From Bacteroides sp. CAG:443 (lineage in GTDB: Bacteria > Bacteroidota > Bacteroidia > Bacteroidales > Bacteroidaceae), in assembly GCA_000432735.1 (NCBI GenBank), contig FR887798.1, positions 1-51,990 on the forward strand: a stretch of 51,990 bases of DNA, written 5' to 3'. Both the position numbers and the translations under genes were made by a program. The notes under the pieces were generated by a model. It did no database searches and was not told where the DNA came from. It worked only from the letters and a program-made list of their open reading frames with translations. Positions 31,274-39,709 of this stretch are shown here, one piece after another; positions within the stretch are counted from its first letter, which is position 1; every line of letters starts with the position of its first letter.

Positions 31274-32092
31274 TCACTCCTTATGATCATGTTCATGGCA
31301 TTCATGATGATGTTCATGGGATGAACAGCTTACTCCCGAATCAGTAAGAGTACCGTTTAAATACTCAGCAGCCACATCGAGAATATTACCCGAACAACCT
31401 CTTATCACCTTGATATGATGGGTGGTTAATACGTTTAAAGCACCTTGTCCCATATTTCCTGCCAACATGACGCTGACTCCCATATTTTCCAATTCTCCCG
31501 CAATATTAGATTTACACCCGCATCCCTGAGGAGAAGGAATAGTTTCGCTACTCAAAATTTGATTGTCTGCCCCTACTGTCAAGATTGTATAATACTCACA
31601 GTGACCAAAATGGCTGTCAACCATATTATCTCTGGTAGGAATTGCAATTTTCATCATAATCTCACTTTTATTAATGTTTATATTACTTATGCTTATGTCA
31701 TTGGAGTGGCACATCGGACATTCTATCTTACGGATTTTAAGTGCCGGATTGATATTATTGAATAAAAAACCGCATACTCCACAACGGAACCATTCACTAT
31801 CGGTATACGATACTCCGCCTTCTATCATTATCGCCACCCCACGTACCAATGCTGTGGCTATCTTTTGCCTCGCACTGACATATATCCGGCTAAGAGTCGG
31901 ACGTGATACTCCCATTGAAACAGACGCTTCTTGCTGGGTTTTCATTTCATAATCACACAGTCGTATCGCTTCATATTCTTCAAAATGCAAGAATATAGTA
32001 TCCTTACGACAATAGCTTGAAGCTATCGGCTTAAATCCTGCCACAGAAGGCATATCATTGATTTTACGGATATTTTTAGGACGTGGTGACAT
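31274..32092 (-). CDS. DUF134 HTH regulator fused to NifX/NifB-type cofactor-binding domain
   Basis: 272 residues from the ATG at 32092. The N-terminal DUF134 domain (about 1-90, 'MSPRPKNIRKI...FLHFEEYEAIRLCDYEMKTQQEASVSMGVSRPTLSRIYVSARQKIATAL') contains an HTH. Then a rubredoxin-like zinc ribbon 'FRCGVCGFLF....IECPMCHS' (about 103-128). The C-terminal dinitrogenase iron-molybdenum cofactor domain (about 145-250, 'KIAIPTRDNMVDSHFGHCEYYTIL', 'GNMGQGALNVL') ends in a His/Cys tail ('HEHHHECHEHDH'). Probably a metal- or Fe-S-sensing regulator. The start is set by a TAnnTTTG box at 32117-32124; the frame to 32158 is rejected. Confidence 0.88.
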   Translation of the reverse strand: MSPRPKNIRKINDMPSVAGFKPIASSYCRKDTIFLHFEEYEAIRLCDYEMKTQQEASVSMGVSRPTLSRIYVSARQKIATALVRGVAIMIEGGVSYTDSEWFRCGVCGFLFNNINPALKIRKIECPMCHSNDISISNININKSEIMMKIAIPTRDNMVDSHFGHCEYYTILTVGADNQILSSETIPSPQGCGCKSNIAGELENMGVSVMLAGNMGQGALNVLTTHHIKVIRGCSGNILDVAAEYLNGTLTDSGVSCSSHEHHHECHEHDHKE

Positions 32093-32116
32093 GAATGTAT
32101 TTATTGTTTCCGCCCG

Positions 32117-32140
32117 CAAATATAATGAACAAATGTTCAT
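32117..32140 (-). promoter_or_regulatory. promoter and palindromic operator of the DUF134/NifX gene
   Basis: -7 box TATATTTG on the minus strand (32117-32124), with the palindrome ATGAACA-AA-TGTTCAT (32125-32140) directly upstream. The palindrome sits between the -7 and -33 positions, so binding would block the promoter; autoregulation is likely. Confidence 0.65.
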
Positions 32141-32219
32141 AATAGAACAAGAAGTCATTTTTTAACATTAAAGACAGATATGTCTTGAAACCAGTAGAAA
32201 GAACACTCTTAAAACAAGA

Positions 32220-32251
32220 ATCCCGGCCTTCGTTTGAGTGAAAGCCGGGAT
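32220..32251 (-). terminator. hairpin terminator after the lipoprotein gene
   Basis: ATCCCGGC / GCCGGGAT, 8-bp stem with partial inner pairing (CTTcg..GAAAG); the minus strand continues TCTTGTTTTAAG and the plus strand CTTTTCTT, so it may serve both strands. Confidence 0.7.
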
Positions 32252-32332
32252 CTTTTCTTATAAACCAATTATCCCAGAATCAATCTGCACAAAAAGACAG
32301 ACAGATAAAGAGTCAATACAAATATCCAAACC

Positions 32333-33016
32333 TTACTTTCCTTTTAAAGCATCGGCTGCCGCTTTTGCCTGATCATACAGCTCGCTTCCTTTCAGAGTAA
32401 TGAGTATTTTAGACAAGCATCCCATAGAGGCCGCATTATAACTTTCAATATGAATATGCGTATCGACAGGCACTTTCGAACCAGCCGGCATTGGTTCGCC
32501 TCCCATGTCTTTAGACAATCCGTCGTATGCAAAAGGCTTACCGTTATTGTCGTAAGATAATACCACCAAGTCATCCAGTTCGAATGCATCGGTCGGCTCG
32601 TATGAATCAAATCCGATTGCGGTGGCCGTCAGTTCCAATTCACCAACCAGCTTAACCAAATGACGTGAAACAGATATATCTTCTATCTTCATAGGAGTGA
32701 CAACCTTCAGCGGTAGTTCCGGATCAATTTCGGTTACCACCTCTTTGCCTTTCACTTTTTCGAAAGCAGCATTCATTGACTCCTTAAACTTTTCTTCCGC
32801 TGTTTTCATCTCTTCGAGGATTTTCTTCATATTATCCTCACCTCCACTTTGCAATTCAGCCCGTTTCGCATCCGAAAAAGTTTCAAAATCACTCACAAGT
32901 GAGGGTATTTCTCCAAAAGGTCCCGAAGCTGAAGCTTTGCTTCCATCACCTCCACAAGATACTAACATCGCCGCTGAGGCCAAACCTGCAATCATTACAA
33001 ACAACAAACTTTTCAT
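32333..33016 (-). CDS. predicted lipoprotein
   Basis: 227 residues. Signal peptide with lipobox 'MKSLLFVMIAGLASAAMLVSCGG' (Cys about 21). The mature part has a helical segment (60-95) and a beta-type half ('VTPMKIEDISVSRHLVKLVGELELTATAIG', 'VPVDTHIHIESYN'). No family recognised. It sits 40 bp downstream of a small HTH regulator on the same strand, so it may be that regulator's target. Anchored in the cell envelope; function unknown. Confidence 0.8.
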   Translation of the reverse strand: MKSLLFVMIAGLASAAMLVSCGGDGSKASASGPFGEIPSLVSDFETFSDAKRAELQSGGEDNMKKILEEMKTAEEKFKESMNAAFEKVKGKEVVTEIDPELPLKVVTPMKIEDISVSRHLVKLVGELELTATAIGFDSYEPTDAFELDDLVVLSYDNNGKPFAYDGLSKDMGGEPMPAGSKVPVDTHIHIESYNAASMGCLSKILITLKGSELYDQAKAAADALKGK

Positions 33017-33055
33017 AGGCTTTTATTTTAAATGAACAAATGGAATATCTGTCTC

Positions 33056-33424
33056 TTATCCGGTCAAGGGAGCAACCACATTATCCCTCCCTGCTTTTTT
33101 CAGTTTCTTACGGATACGATAGCGCACTGAATAAATGGTCTTCTTTTCTATATGAAACAAGGTCTGGATATCCCCATATTCCATACCGATAGCAAAACAC
33201 AAAAGATATCTGATATCCGTATGAGTAAGAACATGATAACATTGTAAAATATCCTTTCCCTCTTCACCTTTTATCTGATAGGAAGCCAAACGATGAAGAT
33301 ATTTCACTTTCCGTTCATCGCTGATGTTTGCTTCCGAATCGACAATGACCGCACACAGTTTTTTTATAATCACCAAAATAGAATACTCTGTCAGTCCGGA
33401 ATTGAGAAATTCTGTGTTTTGCAT
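33056..33424 (-). CDS. small HTH regulator related to the C-terminus of the TPR regulator
   Basis: 122 residues from the ATG at 33424. 'LTHTDIRYLLCFAIGMEYGDIQTLFHIEKKTIYSVRYRIRKKLKKA' (about 67-112) matches the C-terminal domain of the next gene ('MTQMDIKYILCFYLEFEARDIATIFSVEPASVYTVRYRLRKKF'), a LuxR/sigma-4-like HTH. It lacks the TPR sensor part, so it may compete with or modulate the larger protein. The longer frame to 33499 adds a hydrophobic leader that I do not trust. Confidence 0.78.
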   Translation of the reverse strand: MQNTEFLNSGLTEYSILVIIKKLCAVIVDSEANISDERKVKYLHRLASYQIKGEEGKDILQCYHVLTHTDIRYLLCFAIGMEYGDIQTLFHIEKKTIYSVRYRIRKKLKKAGRDNVVAPLTG

Positions 33425-33521
33425 AATGTTGACGTTCTTATCTTCTGCAAATAAAATTAGCCGAATCTGTGCTTCAAATAAATAGACAAATATAGACAAA
33501 TGCCTGTCTCTCCATAAAAAA

Positions 33522-35300
33522 TCACTTCATAAGAAACTGAAAAGAAGGATTGTCCCTGAATTTCTTACGCAACCGATAACGTACTGTATACACACTGGCT
33601 GGCTCTACACTAAAAATCGTAGCAATATCGCGAGCCTCAAACTCAAGATAAAAGCAAAGAATATACTTTATGTCCATTTGTGTCATCCGAGAAATGGAAG
33701 TCGCAAACTGACGTTCAAATGCTACTAAATTAAGAGTTGAAAGCTTCTGTATATATTCATCGCGTACAGCAGGATCTAAACGGGCTGCCATAACAACCGA
33801 TTTCATCTTTTCCACTGCAACTTCAAAATTACGTAATACCTGTCTGGATTCAAGACTATCCTTCAGGTCAGAATATTGCGATTTAACGGTTTCCAGTTCC
33901 TGAAGATTCATCTCCGACTCAAGAGCAGACTGATAAAGACGGTCTTGCAAGCGGCGACGATGCAGTATATAAATCCAGACTACAAACACAAGAATTACCA
34001 CGGCAGCCACCAGCGAGCCGATAAGCAAACGAAGAATGACGGTACGCTGTTCTTCTCGTTCTTTCAGATTCTGCAACTCCAGGTTTTTCTTCTCTACTCC
34101 AAATTTAGTAGAGATTTCATCCAGCTGCCGTGCAAGTTCACTATCGTAAACCTTTTGATGGTAATCTATTATCTTTTGCTGATACGCCAGCGCCTCCTTA
34201 TAATTACCAAGAGCCGAATCCATCGAAACAATGTTTTCATAAGCATCCAGACGTTCCTGACGGATACCGTTGTTTATCGTATCGGCATCCATCATACGCA
34301 GCGCATCTTTAAACACCTTGATGGCTTTCGGATAATGTCCCTGACTTTTATAAAGCGTAGCATACGCACAGCGTACATTCAGCTCTACCTCCCTGGCATG
34401 CATCGCCAGACGCTGCGGCACACGTCTGGCTTTTTCCAGATAATAGGAAGCACTATCTTCATTTACATAAGGCTTCTCGATGAAAAACAGTGCATGATTA
34501 TAATAGTTCCACGCAAAATTGGCAGTACCCCGTTCCAGTTCCGGACCATATTTTTCCACAATGTCCAGCGATTTTCTGGAATATAACAGTGCAGAATCTC
34601 TCATTTCCGGACGGTCAGTGTCAAGAGCATAACGAGCAGTAGCCACCGAATACCATGAATAGTACGCCCTTGGCGGAACATCACCATCGGCCTTTCGAAA
34701 GATCTCCCTGATGTCGGCAAGGATATTATCCAGACGTTTGGTATCTTTTACCTGTGTATAATAGATAGCCAAGGCATAAAAACTTTCCATCACCTTATTG
34801 TAATCCTTTATCTTTTCGGCAGCACGAATAGCCTGATAAAAGACTTTATGGGCCTTGGCTATATCGCCGAAAAAAAGCTGCATGGAAGCATAGCTGTAAC
34901 ATACGGCCCCCTTCTGCCGTAGTTCCTGATAGCCGGTATCTCCAACTTTAAGAATATGGTTATAAGCCATTTCCATGTACTTACGGTGTTCCTCTATCTC
35001 TCCAAATTTAGATACCGTCAAGGCACGGCTCCGGTAAGCTACAGCCAACATGAGATGGGACACATTCGCTTTTTTCTTTTCAATAAATGGAAAAATCTTT
35101 TTCGCATAAAAATGTTCAGTTTCTTCCGAAGAAAGTGAATCGTCCTCCGTAACTATTCTTACAGCCTTCAAAACGGCCGTATCTGGAATTTCAGTCGAGA
35201 ACAGTGAGTCCAGCTTCTTTTCTACATTCGCAAGATATTTCTGTGAAGCGGCAAATGTGAATGCAGGAATCAACAGGAATAAGAGACAAATGGATTTCAT
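33522..35300 (-). CDS. membrane-anchored TPR protein with C-terminal LuxR-like HTH
   Basis: 592 residues. Signal peptide (MKSICLLFLLIPAFTFAAS), about six to eight tetratricopeptide repeats (60-400), a transmembrane helix (about 428-450, 'LLIGSLVAAVVILVFVVWIYIL'), a coiled-coil (455-490) and a C-terminal HTH (about 545-590). The layout puts the TPR sensor in the periplasm and the HTH in the cytosol, a one-component membrane sensor common in Bacteroidetes. Its HTH resembles the neighbouring small regulator. The signal and the regulon are unknown. Confidence 0.88.
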   Translation of the reverse strand: MKSICLLFLLIPAFTFAASQKYLANVEKKLDSLFSTEIPDTAVLKAVRIVTEDDSLSSEETEHFYAKKIFPFIEKKKANVSHLMLAVAYRSRALTVSKFGEIEEHRKYMEMAYNHILKVGDTGYQELRQKGAVCYSYASMQLFFGDIAKAHKVFYQAIRAAEKIKDYNKVMESFYALAIYYTQVKDTKRLDNILADIREIFRKADGDVPPRAYYSWYSVATARYALDTDRPEMRDSALLYSRKSLDIVEKYGPELERGTANFAWNYYNHALFFIEKPYVNEDSASYYLEKARRVPQRLAMHAREVELNVRCAYATLYKSQGHYPKAIKVFKDALRMMDADTINNGIRQERLDAYENIVSMDSALGNYKEALAYQQKIIDYHQKVYDSELARQLDEISTKFGVEKKNLELQNLKEREEQRTVILRLLIGSLVAAVVILVFVVWIYILHRRRLQDRLYQSALESEMNLQELETVKSQYSDLKDSLESRQVLRNFEVAVEKMKSVVMAARLDPAVRDEYIQKLSTLNLVAFERQFATSISRMTQMDIKYILCFYLEFEARDIATIFSVEPASVYTVRYRLRKKFRDNPSFQFLMK

Positions 35301-35499
35301 AGTATCAATAAATAGGTTTACCTAAAAATAAGCAACAAATATCTCACAAACAATTTTTTAACACTTTTATCTATATAAAATCTTATATCTGTATAATTTA
35401 TGTATTTAGTAATAAAAACGTCTCAGATTTATCCAATTGTCTGTTTGCCCCTTAAACATTACGAACTTATCCCAATATCCACAACTGAAAAATTTATTA

Positions 35500-35507
35500 T
35501 AATTTTG
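35500..35507 (+). promoter_or_regulatory. -7 promoter element for the MATE transporter
   Basis: TAATTTTG matches TAnnTTTG, 26 bp before the ATG at 35534. Confidence 0.6.
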
Positions 35508-35533
35508 CAGGTCGTTACAAATTCAAGTAAAAC

Positions 35534-36904
35534 ATGAGTGATACAACCATAGCGAGCAAAAAGCCGAAAAGCAATGAAATAGACATGCTGAACGGCCCGT
35601 TATTCAAGAACATACTATTCTTTGCATTACCGTTAGCAGCAAGCAGTCTGCTGCAGGAACTATTCAATTCAATCGATATCGCCGTAGTAGGACATTTCAT
35701 CGGCAGCGAAGCACTGGCAGCAGTAGGAAGCAATGCCCCCGTCATAGGACTGCTTATCAATCTCTTTTTAGGTATCTCGATGGGAGCATGTGCCATCATT
35801 TCCAATCACATCGGCCAGCAGGATCACAAGAGTATATGCAATGCCATCAATACCGTAGGCATGGTCGCCATTATCAGCGGTATATTCCTGCTCATACTGG
35901 GAGTACTGGTAGCCCGACCGATATTGACCTGGATGGGAACTCCACCCGAGGTATTGGGAGAAGCCGTGAAATATCTCCGCATTTATTTTCTTGCCATGCC
36001 CTTTATCATGGTATTCAACTTCGGAGCTGCTATCTTACGAAGTATCGGAGATACCCGTCGTCCTTTGTATATATTGGTCATGGCAGGAATTATCAACACC
36101 TTTCTCAACCTACTGTTCGTGCTTGTTTTCCACATGGGAGTATCGGGAGTGGCAATAGCAACCGGCATAGCCAATATATTCAGTGCCACGATGATCGTTC
36201 GACTGCTTCTCAAGGAAAAAGAACCTTACCGGTTACATCCCAATAAAATAAAAATCAACTTTACGGAACTGAGTCGTATGCTCAAGATCGGAGTGCCAGC
36301 CGGCATTCAGGGAATGATATTCTCTATCTCAAACGTAGTGGTACAGTCGTCTATCAACAGTTACGGAGCAGATGCCATAGCCGGTTCGTCGGCCGCGCTC
36401 AACTTTGAATACTATACTTATTTCATCATTCAAGGCTTCAATGGGGCGGCTATCAGTTTTATCGCCCAGAACTACGGTGCCGGAAAGATGGACAGGGTAC
36501 ACCGCATTTTCTGGATCTGTATGGGAGCAAGTGCCGGACTCTGCGCAGCCTTCAGCTGGATATTTACCTGGCAGCACAGTTTCTTCTTAGGATTCTTTTC
36601 CGATATGCCCATGGTACAGCACTTTGGAAGCATACGTATGCACATCGTACTGGCGCTCCAGTTTATTGCTTGCAGTTACGAGATAGCCGGTTCTTCCTTG
36701 CGAGGTATGGGAAAGTCGCTTACACCTGCTCTCATGACTGTAGTAGGTACCTGCATGCTTCGTATCATCTGGGTGTATTGTGTTTCACCGATATGGAGAG
36801 GATACGACGTATTGCTCTATGTCTACCCTATTTCGTGGGTGGTAACCGGTATACTTGTGGTAACGGCTTACTGGCTGACAATAAGGAAACATCCGGCAAA
36901 ATAA
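35534..36904 (+). CDS. MATE-family efflux transporter
   Basis: 456 residues with about 12 hydrophobic segments in two related halves, the MATE/NorM layout. Seen: 'NGPLFKNILFFALPLAASSLLQELFNSIDIAVVGHFIGSEALAAVG' at the N-terminus and 'GVPAGIQGMIFSISNVVVQSSINSYGADAIAGSSA' opening the second half. These transporters export cationic drugs, organic compounds or lipids in exchange for Na+ or H+ across the inner membrane. Substrate unknown. Stands alone with its own promoter. Confidence 0.92.
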   Translation: MSDTTIASKKPKSNEIDMLNGPLFKNILFFALPLAASSLLQELFNSIDIAVVGHFIGSEALAAVGSNAPVIGLLINLFLGISMGACAIISNHIGQQDHKSICNAINTVGMVAIISGIFLLILGVLVARPILTWMGTPPEVLGEAVKYLRIYFLAMPFIMVFNFGAAILRSIGDTRRPLYILVMAGIINTFLNLLFVLVFHMGVSGVAIATGIANIFSATMIVRLLLKEKEPYRLHPNKIKINFTELSRMLKIGVPAGIQGMIFSISNVVVQSSINSYGADAIAGSSAALNFEYYTYFIIQGFNGAAISFIAQNYGAGKMDRVHRIFWICMGASAGLCAAFSWIFTWQHSFFLGFFSDMPMVQHFGSIRMHIVLALQFIACSYEIAGSSLRGMGKSLTPALMTVVGTCMLRIIWVYCVSPIWRGYDVLLYVYPISWVVTGILVVTAYWLTIRKHPAK

Positions 36905-36914
36905 AAAACTTTTT

Positions 36915-37044
36915 TGTCTTTTTTGCCTTCACCGCCTTCACAGGTCTTTCTAGCAGGAGGAAAATCAGTCTTCTAATACAAGAGAAAAGTATCTCTTTTG
37001 TTAATTTTCCAACGTTTGTGAAGGGCGTAAAGGGCAAAAAGACA
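36915..37044. repeat. MITE-like inverted-repeat element downstream of the MATE gene
   Basis: 28-bp terminal arms (36915-36942, starting TGTCTTTTTTGCC, and 37017-37044, ending GGGCAAAAAGACA) pair at 23 of 28 positions. Inside are further pairs: GGAAAAT (36959-36965) / ATTTTCC (37004-37010), and AGAGA / TCTCT around 36981-36995. The whole 130-bp unit folds into one long hairpin and contains no gene. It may be a non-autonomous element or a species-specific intergenic repeat, and would also terminate transcription. Confidence 0.6.
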
Positions 37045-37301
37045 TAAATAAAGTCATTATTTAAGGGGAAAACGCGCAATTGTGCGGTTATTCCTCTCGA
37101 CGTTTTTTATTTTTTTGTACAAAAACTTTTTTTCTTTGTACAAATTTCAAAAGCAATTCAGAGAATAGTCTTCATCGCTTCCCAAACTTTATACCTTACT
37201 TTCTTCTAATCAAATCAGTCATTTCATCTGATTTTACAGTCAAATAGTCACTATTTTATGAAAAGCAAGTGTAATCATTACAAATTCTTAATTAAATTCC
37301 A
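37045..37301. other. spacer upstream of the PLD gene with two TTTGTACAAA palindromes
   Basis: No gene. TTTTTGTACAAAAA (37112-37125, perfect 14-bp palindrome) and TTTGTACAAA (37135-37144) share a core and lie 22 bp apart centre to centre, about two helical turns, in a very A/T-rich stretch. Candidate binding site for a dimeric regulator. Confidence 0.45.
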
Positions 37302-37309
37302 TATTTTTG
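37302..37309 (+). promoter_or_regulatory. -7 promoter element for the PLD-family gene
   Basis: TATTTTTG matches TAnnTTTG, 23 bp before the ATG at 37333. Excludes the longer frame starting at 37258. Confidence 0.65.
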
Positions 37310-37332
37310 CACCTCACAAAAACTATCGATGC

Positions 37333-38643
37333 ATGAATGACTACAAATTTCACAAAATATTTTTTTGCCTAGTCTTATTGATTGTGAAATTCGGCGTGCC
37401 TTGCCATGCACAATCACAATCGTTTACGGCAAAAGCAGCAGAAGATACCATTACCGAATATCTGCCTGCTGACTCATTATTTGCCAGATACTTACGCGAA
37501 CAAGGCGTAGCAATTATCAACAATAATGAGCTGAAACTGTTGCCCAGCGGCAGAGAGAAATTCAATGACCTTTTTGAAGAAATCAAAAAGGCAAAACATC
37601 ATATACATCTGGAATACTTCAATTTCAGAAACGATTCCATCGGGAATGCCTTGTTCGACTTACTTGCACTGAAAGTGAAGGAAGGAGTAAAGGTACGCGC
37701 CATGTTCGACGCTTTCGGAAATATGTCGAATAACCGTCCACTCCGTAACAGGCTTCTCAAGAAATTGAGTAAAAGGGGAATAGAAATTATAACATTCGAC
37801 CCGATTACCTTTCCCTACGTAAACCATGCGGCCAGTCGTGACCACCAGAAAATAGTAGTCATAGACGGCAAAGTAGGCTATACAGGAGGAATGAATATCG
37901 CCGACTATTACATAAACGGACTGCCTAAAATCGGAGCATGGAGAGACATGCATATCCGTATCAAAGGACCTGCTGTAGAAAAACTGCAAGAGGCCTTTCT
38001 AACAATGTGGAACAAAGAAACCAAGCAGCATATAGAAGGCGATGAATTTTTCCCTTTTGGAGAGGATTCACTGAATGCACCTCCGGTACATGCCGGTCAT
38101 CAGGTAGCTATTGTACAGCGCGTCCCGAAAATATCGCCCAAAGCAATGAGGCACGCTTACATTGCAGCCATCAATGCGGCAGAACGGAAAATACAAATCA
38201 TCAACCCTTACTTTACTCCGACTGCCAGCATACGCCATGCCATCGAAAAGGCTGTCGACCGTGGAGTCAGGGTAGAAATCATGATTCCCGGCAAATCGGA
38301 CATCAGTTTCACACCCGATGCCGGATTTTATCTTGCCAACCGCCTCCGGAAAAAAGGAGCACATATCTATGTCTACAACGGAGGATTTCATCATTCGAAG
38401 GTCATGATGGTAGACGAACGATTCTGTACGGTGGGAAGTACCAACCTGAACAGCCGGAGCCTGCGGTATGACTACGAAATCAACGCGTTTGTATTCGACC
38501 TGCCTATCACGGCCCAACTGACCGAGATATTCAGTGCCGACAAGCAAAACAGTACGATAATGACGAAAGAGGTTTACAAGAAACGGACACCGTGGAAACG
38601 CTTTGTCGGATGGTTCGCTCACCTGTTTACCCCCGTGCTCTGA
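37333..38643 (+). CDS. phospholipase-D-family protein (cardiolipin-synthase-like) with signal peptide
   Basis: 436 residues from the ATG at 37333. Two HKD motifs: 'SRDHQKIVVIDGKVGYTGGMNIAD' (about 170-193) and 'GFHHSKVMMVDERFCTVGSTNLNSRS' (about 355-380), the arrangement of bacterial cardiolipin synthases (two phosphatidylglycerol to cardiolipin plus glycerol). Instead of the usual two N-terminal membrane helices it opens with a cleavable-type signal 'FFCLVLLIVKFGVPCHAQSQ'. It is therefore probably periplasmic or exported. A phospholipid-processing role is likely, but true cardiolipin synthase activity is not proven. Confidence 0.87.
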   Translation: MNDYKFHKIFFCLVLLIVKFGVPCHAQSQSFTAKAAEDTITEYLPADSLFARYLREQGVAIINNNELKLLPSGREKFNDLFEEIKKAKHHIHLEYFNFRNDSIGNALFDLLALKVKEGVKVRAMFDAFGNMSNNRPLRNRLLKKLSKRGIEIITFDPITFPYVNHAASRDHQKIVVIDGKVGYTGGMNIADYYINGLPKIGAWRDMHIRIKGPAVEKLQEAFLTMWNKETKQHIEGDEFFPFGEDSLNAPPVHAGHQVAIVQRVPKISPKAMRHAYIAAINAAERKIQIINPYFTPTASIRHAIEKAVDRGVRVEIMIPGKSDISFTPDAGFYLANRLRKKGAHIYVYNGGFHHSKVMMVDERFCTVGSTNLNSRSLRYDYEINAFVFDLPITAQLTEIFSADKQNSTIMTKEVYKKRTPWKRFVGWFAHLFTPVL

Positions 38644-38705
38644 TGTATCGGCAGACAAATTAAAATTTTTAAGAAACATTCTCCCGTTAAGTACGATATT
38701 TTTCT

Positions 38706-38713
38706 TATTTTTG
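38706..38713 (+). promoter_or_regulatory. -7 promoter element for the metF operon
   Basis: TATTTTTG matches TAnnTTTG, 40 bp before the ATG at 38754. Confidence 0.6.
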
Positions 38714-38753
38714 CCAAATATGTAACACCCTAACAAGGCGCAAAAATAGTGAA

Positions 38754-39707
38754 ATGAGAGTAATTGACTTAATCAAATCACCTGAGAAAACTGCCTTTTC
38801 ATTCGAGATTCTTCCTCCTTTAAAAGGCACAGGGATAGAAAAATTATATGAAACCATCGATTCCTTACGCGAATTCGACCCGAAATACATTAATATTACC
38901 ACACACCGCAGCGAATATGTATACCGCGAACTGGGTAACGGGCTGTATGAACGCAAGCGAATCCGCCGCCGTCCGGGTACGGTAGCAGTGGCAGCAGCCA
39001 TACAAAACAAATATAACATCACGGTAGTACCACACATCTTGTGCAGTGGATTTACACGTGAAGACACGGAGTATGTACTGCTGGATCTGCAATTTTTAGG
39101 TATTACCGACCTGCTGATTCTGCGTGGCGACAAGGCTAAACACGAGCAAGTCTTTACTCCCGAACCCGGAGGATATGCACATGCCGTGGAGCTGGAACAG
39201 CAAATCAATGATTTCAACCGCGGAGTATTCGTCGACGGTTCTCCTATTAAAGCTCCTGTACATCCTTTCAGCTACGGAGTAGCCTGCTATCCGGAAAAGC
39301 ATGAAGAAGCGCCCAACATGGAACAGGATATTTACTGGTTGAAAAAGAAGGTTGAAGCGGGAGCAGAATATGCCGTAACGCAATTATTTTACGATAACCG
39401 CAAATTTTTTGACTTTGTTGACCGTGTGCGTCGTGAAGGTATCGATATCCCGATTATTCCGGGAATCAAACCGTTCAGCAAACTATCTCAGTTGTCGGTG
39501 GTTCCTAAAACATTTAAAGTCGACCTTCCGCAGGATCTGGCTCTGGAAGCTTTGAAATGCAAAACCGACGAAGAAGCCCGACAATTGGGAGTGGAATGGT
39601 GTATCAACCAATGCCGTGAACTGATTGCTCACGGTGTACCGAGTATTCATTTTTATACTGTTGGAGCTACGGAAAGCGTACGCCGCGTAGCCAAAGAAAT
39701 TTATTAA
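38754..39707 (+). CDS. metF: 5,10-methylenetetrahydrofolate reductase
   Basis: 317 residues, normal length. FAD-dependent reduction of 5,10-methylene-THF to 5-methyl-THF for methionine synthesis; cytosolic TIM barrel. Seen: 'KTAFSFEILPPLKGTG' (catalytic Glu), 'TDLLILRGDKAKHEQ' (FAD-binding LRGD), 'GAEYAVTQLFYDNRKFFDFV' and 'IPIIPGIKPFSKLSQL'. First gene of a compact run, metF-holB-ricT-gldH. Confidence 0.97.
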   Translation: MRVIDLIKSPEKTAFSFEILPPLKGTGIEKLYETIDSLREFDPKYINITTHRSEYVYRELGNGLYERKRIRRRPGTVAVAAAIQNKYNITVVPHILCSGFTREDTEYVLLDLQFLGITDLLILRGDKAKHEQVFTPEPGGYAHAVELEQQINDFNRGVFVDGSPIKAPVHPFSYGVACYPEKHEEAPNMEQDIYWLKKKVEAGAEYAVTQLFYDNRKFFDFVDRVRREGIDIPIIPGIKPFSKLSQLSVVPKTFKVDLPQDLALEALKCKTDEEARQLGVEWCINQCRELIAHGVPSIHFYTVGATESVRRVAKEIY

Positions 39708-39709
39708 CC

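Noticed and set aside
36670..37047. frame reading through the MATE 3' end into the MITE-like hairpin
   Set aside because: It overlaps the MATE gene in another frame and then reads the inverted repeat; no protein features.
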